Shown in pieces: positions 60,617 to 64,000 of a DNA stretch of 64,000 nt. Each line of letters opens with the position of its first letter. Position 1 is the first letter of the stretch. The notes beneath the pieces are model-generated. The model made no database searches. It was not told the DNA's origin and saw nothing but the letters and a program-made list of their open reading frames with translations. This DNA is from Cryptomeria japonica. Its lineage: Eukaryota > Streptophyta > Pinopsida > Cupressales > Cupressaceae. The stretch spans positions 398,075,939 through 398,139,938 of the forward strand of contig NC_081406.1 of NCBI RefSeq assembly GCF_030272615.1, read 5' to 3'. A program made the translations under genes and the position numbers.

Positions 60617-61914
60617 TTTTAGGACAACTGATGAGAGGGGGCAGGGTGAATCCATTGTTAACAGATTATAACTTTTAATCCATAATACAACCTTAAACAA
60701 ATCAAGTATCGGTAAAGCACAAATAGATGCCGGTAGAAATAGATACTAGTAAACAATACAACTCAACAATTAACCAGATAATCAATGCAAAGAAACCATA
60801 CCACATAACACCATGATTTGTACATGGAAAAAATGGAAAGGTAAAAACCATGATGGGAAGCCTACCCACAGTTAGATGATACTTCTGTAGAAAGTATGTG
60901 TTACAATGAGGGGCCTGCACTTGCAGGAAGGCACACTGCCTAGAGCACACTGCTCATTACAAATAAATTCTCAATGACTATAGAGAGGCTAAAACCTTCT
61001 CAAGATAAATGGACAACAATCCAATAGAGTGAACTACTGGAAATAGCATCTACTATGCCTGATTACAGTCCCAGTTAAGCTCAATATCGGAGGACTAAAT
61101 CCTCTTCTGAAACCAATCCGATCACCAATGATTGATCAACTCCTCTGCCTGAATGATATTACAATATTCACACATTACATTCCTTGACCATGACCTTTAC
61201 AATTAACCATGATACTTTACAAAGAGTTTCTACCTCTTATTTATACAAATCCTAAGGCCTAAACCAATTAGGCTGGCCACCTAAAGATATTACAATAAAA
61301 TCATTACATAATTCCTTATTACAATGATATGCCATGTTGGCTTAAGACCAATAAAAAAAAAAATCCATAAAACATCTCAAATCATCCAAGTAACATGTAG
61401 AGTACACGCTAGCATGATACTGGTCCATATCCTAGATAGGTACCAAACATATTCTAGGTCCACCATGCCAAAGCAATGTCTTCAAGCAATTGAAGCATGA
61501 TCAACGAACATCTTCAGCATTCTAAAATCATCGAAGAAGCTGTACCAGCACCAATTGTGCATCTTGTCATGATTGTTCAATGAAAGCTCTCTTGGTAAAG
61601 CCTTAAACTAGTGCCGGTAAGGGTTTACCAGAGTGTATGATAACATCCAATTACCAAGCCAATACCAATTGACCAAAACATGTTCATGGAGCATATAACT
61701 CATGAAATCTAGTATACTTTACTGATCCAAACATGCCGGAAGTGTCCAATAGATAATCTCTTCTGCCAGTAACACTAGATCTTATATCGGTAACCTGTCT
61801 GTCGGTAACCATCCATATCAGCCAGTGCAAGTTTGTCTGCCAGTAACAACTAGTGTTGACATCAATGACAAAAAATAAATGTCACATATAATCAATTCAT
61901 CCATAATGCCAACA
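60617..61914 (-). repeat. Element F 5' LTR (right)
   Basis: A 1,298-bp LTR, its first G mutated (ttttagg for tgttagg), ending ataatgccaaca. The G-tract is interrupted (gggggcaggg). Intact inverted-repeat block at 60914-60955. Confidence 0.83.
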
Positions 61915-61919
61915 GTGAT
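61915..61919. other. Target-site duplication of element F, right copy (GTGAT)
   Basis: One base different from 54751-54755. Confidence 0.65.
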
Positions 61920-62734
61920 GTGCTCCAGAGTTGTGGTTGTTGATTTGTATATTTTGGGTCTGGTTGACCTTGAATGTTTCTGTTTTTGCTGCAATGATTG
62001 TGGCGTATGGATAACGTGTTATTTTGATCTATGTAGTGCATTGTGGTGTGGTCAGCTTCTCATTCCTTTCCAATGCAGTAATGTTTCATGTAGACCTATT
62101 TCAAATTGCGTTCCAATAATTTCCTTGGCCGACTTGAGAGATTCTTATTTCAAGAGATCAGTATAAATAAGGATGATCATAATGAAGAACACATAGAAGC
62201 AAGTGGATTGAAAAAGGATCCATTTTCTGTTGGTGTGAATTTGTGTGAGGTTATATGAAGTTGTGGTTAAGCAGTGTGGTTGTGTGTCATTGTCGTTTGG
62301 TACAGGAGGTGCAGTGAGACAAAGGTTTCTTTTGGCATTGCAACATTGTGGTAGTTATGCTTGAGTGGTGGATTCTATCTTTTTATTTCTTCTTCTTCTA
62401 GGAAATGAGCCCTTATTTTTCTTGTGATTTTAGCCGAGAAGTGAGCCCACTTGCAGTGATCATTATAGTAGTAAGACACCCTTTGTAAAAATCACCTTAA
62501 CTAGTGTCACCCTAACAGGTGTTTCATAATTGAGAATTAGCATTCTCTGTGGTTTTCCCCTTCTTGGGTTTTCCACATAAAGTTTGGTGTTTCATCTGTG
62601 CACTCTTTCATGTTTATATATATTTATGGTTAAGTAATCGAAAGTTTGTTTACTGAATCTATTTATGTGGGATAAGTAAAATATTTTAATTAATAATTGA
62701 TTCACCCCCCCTTAGTTGTATGGGATATTCAACA
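61920..62734 (+). mobile_element. Plus-oriented solo LTR, second part
   Basis: It runs to 'gattcacccccccttagttgt...ttcaaca', the C-tract end seen (as a G-tract) at the starts of the minus-oriented copia-type LTRs. ATTTG follows at 62735-62739. With 54421-54755 it makes an LTR of about 1.15 kb with no internal region. Confidence 0.75.
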
Positions 62735-62739
62735 ATTTG

Positions 62740-62910
62740 CCCTTATCTTTATCTTTATATATCTCTATCTCTCCCTCTATATATTTATCTCTTCTACCTA
62801 TATTTATCCTTCTCCCCTCTCTTTATTTATCTCTTTCTTCTCCTCTCTATCTCCATCCCTCTCTATCTCTATTTTCATGTATATATCTTTCTCCCTATTG
62901 GTAACATAAA
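62740..62910. repeat. Pyrimidine-rich satellite, continuation
   Basis: CTTTATCTCTATCTC-type repeat, the same array as 53170-54415, resumed after the insertions. Confidence 0.8.
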
Positions 62911-63020
62911 GCTTGATTATCTTTCTAATTTATATGTTTATGTGTTAGGTATATTTGGATCTTATTTATTGATTATCTATGTTGGGTATCTTTCCCCTTT
63001 GAATTCTATTGCTAGGGAGA
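62911..63020. other. Unique sequence between the opposed satellite arms
   Basis: A ~110-bp non-repetitive AT-rich stretch where strand composition flips from pyrimidine- to purine-rich. Confidence 0.6.
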
Positions 63021-64000
63021 GAGGGAAAAATAGGCAGTGTGTGTGTATGTGTAAGAGGGGTATATGGAGATATAGATATAGAGGGTAAGAGATACAAATA
63101 GAGGAAGAGAGATAAATAAATATATGAGAAGTAAATAAATGTAAAAAGAGGGAATGATGGGGAGAGGATATGGATGGAGAGATAGAGATAGGGAGGGAGA
63201 AATAGGGAATTTGTGTGTATGAGTGAGAGATATATGGAGTTAGAGATAGAGATGGATAAATATATAGATAATAAAAGGGAGAGGGAGGGATATAACTAGA
63301 GATACAAGTGGAGAGATATAGAAATAAAGAGTAATAGGGAAGAGAGAGAGAGAGAGAGATAGGGTTAGAAAGAGGGAGATATATCTATAGATGGATATAA
63401 AGTAGAAAATATAGAGGGGGAAGAGAAAGAGATAGATAGGCAGAGAGAGGGAGATAGAGAGGGAGAAGGAGAGGGGGAGAGAGAGAGACAAAGAGATAAA
63501 TATATAAAGAGGGATAAAAAGTGAGGGAGAGAGGAAAACTAAATAAAAAATATGCGTGTTTTCATATTGAAAAAGTAAAAATATCAATGATGTATAGAAT
63601 GTTAAAATAAAACCCTAATGTGGTTGCCAAGGATGGGTAGGGTAAGTAAAAGGAATTTAACAATTAGGATAATAGAAAAATATGTAACAATATGGAATCA
63701 ATGAGGAACTTGTCATGTAAAGAGTTTCAAATATAAAATTGAGATGCAAATATCATGAAAGTATAGTCCTAAGAAACCCTAATGTGAATAAGAAACCATA
63801 GAAGAAGGTTACATAGGATTCATTTGGTTAACTAAAATACAAATATATCTAAACATATAGACACATATATAGTAAAGGAGGGTGGTAGGGAGAGATATAG
63901 AGCTAGGAAGGGAGGGAGAGGTAGGTAGAGAATGCGTGAGAGGGGAAAAGGAGATATATAGAGAGATATGTAGAGGGATTGGGGAGAGAGAGAGAGCCGA
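63021..64000. repeat. Purine-rich (GAGATA)n satellite, inverted relative to the left arm
   Basis: GAGAGATAGAGATA-type repeats, the reverse complement in kind of the array to the left, interrupted by an AT-rich stretch at 63545-63860 and resuming to the window edge. No gene. Confidence 0.8.

Larger units (their letters stand above)
54756..61914 (-). mobile_element. Ty1/copia element F, decayed, inside the plus-strand solo LTR
   Basis: A 7,159-bp element with ~1.3-kb LTRs, a polypurine tract, and gag, protease, integrase, RT and RNase H in copia order on the minus strand. Proteins are close relatives of B. At least five frame changes and several stops interrupt coding, so it is older or faster-decayed than B. 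The primer site is damaged (TTGTATCAGAGCT). Confidence 0.9.

Noticed and set aside
1-64000. tRNA genes, rRNA or CRISPR-like arrays
   Set aside because: tRNA-like matches are only primer-binding sites; tandem repeats have no spacer structure and the context is eukaryotic.

Overview
This window is plant nuclear DNA made almost entirely of nested LTR retrotransposons and simple repeats. I found no convincing cellular protein gene, tRNA or rRNA gene. A land plant is indicated by Ty1/copia elements primed by initiator-Met tRNA, a chromovirus with a chromodomain, a Tat-type Ty3/gypsy element with a second (archaeal-type) RNase H and an antisense plant-mobile-domain ORF, and a short TTTAGGG run. The depth of nesting and absence of genes suggest a very large genome, possibly a gymnosperm; that last step is inference only. 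Nearly all element coding sequence lies on the minus strand.

Layout. (1) 1-13177: two non-autonomous elements (A1, A2) sharing a middle LTR; a better-preserved Ty1/copia element (B, 6041-12732, 5-bp target duplication ATATC) sits inside the rightmost A LTR. (2) 13178-15810: AT-rich host DNA with microsatellites and a 67-bp tandem repeat. (3) 15811-51817: one Tat-lineage Ty3/gypsy element (target duplication GAAAA) expanded to 36 kb by later insertions: a chromovirus (28275-34481) next to an unassigned 1.45-kb segment (26823-28274), a non-autonomous element C (36260-43637, target duplication CTTGT) and a solo LTR (48389-49472, target duplication CTCTA). (4) 51823-53170: host DNA with gag-like remnants. 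(5) 53170-64000: degenerate pyrimidine-rich satellite holding a plus-oriented solo LTR (target duplication ATTTG), itself split by a second, more decayed copia element F (54756-61914); beyond it the satellite switches to purine-rich.

The most interesting content is the A/C pair. Both carry, where pol should be, a gag-like coiled-coil protein with four zinc knuckles followed by a long conserved ORF (ORF2, about 1,000 codons in C) with no recognisable protease, integrase, RT or RNase H. C shares primer site, polypurine tract and the sequence just inside its 3' LTR with copia elements B and F, so it is probably mobilised in trans by such elements. The A, B and F LTRs also share a compact block of three short inverted repeats with compensatory changes.

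Element B is one reading frame broken only by stop codons, several of which are C-to-T (or G-to-A) changes relative to its homologue F. The Tat element, chromovirus and F also have frameshifts. All coding features are best read as decayed transposon genes.
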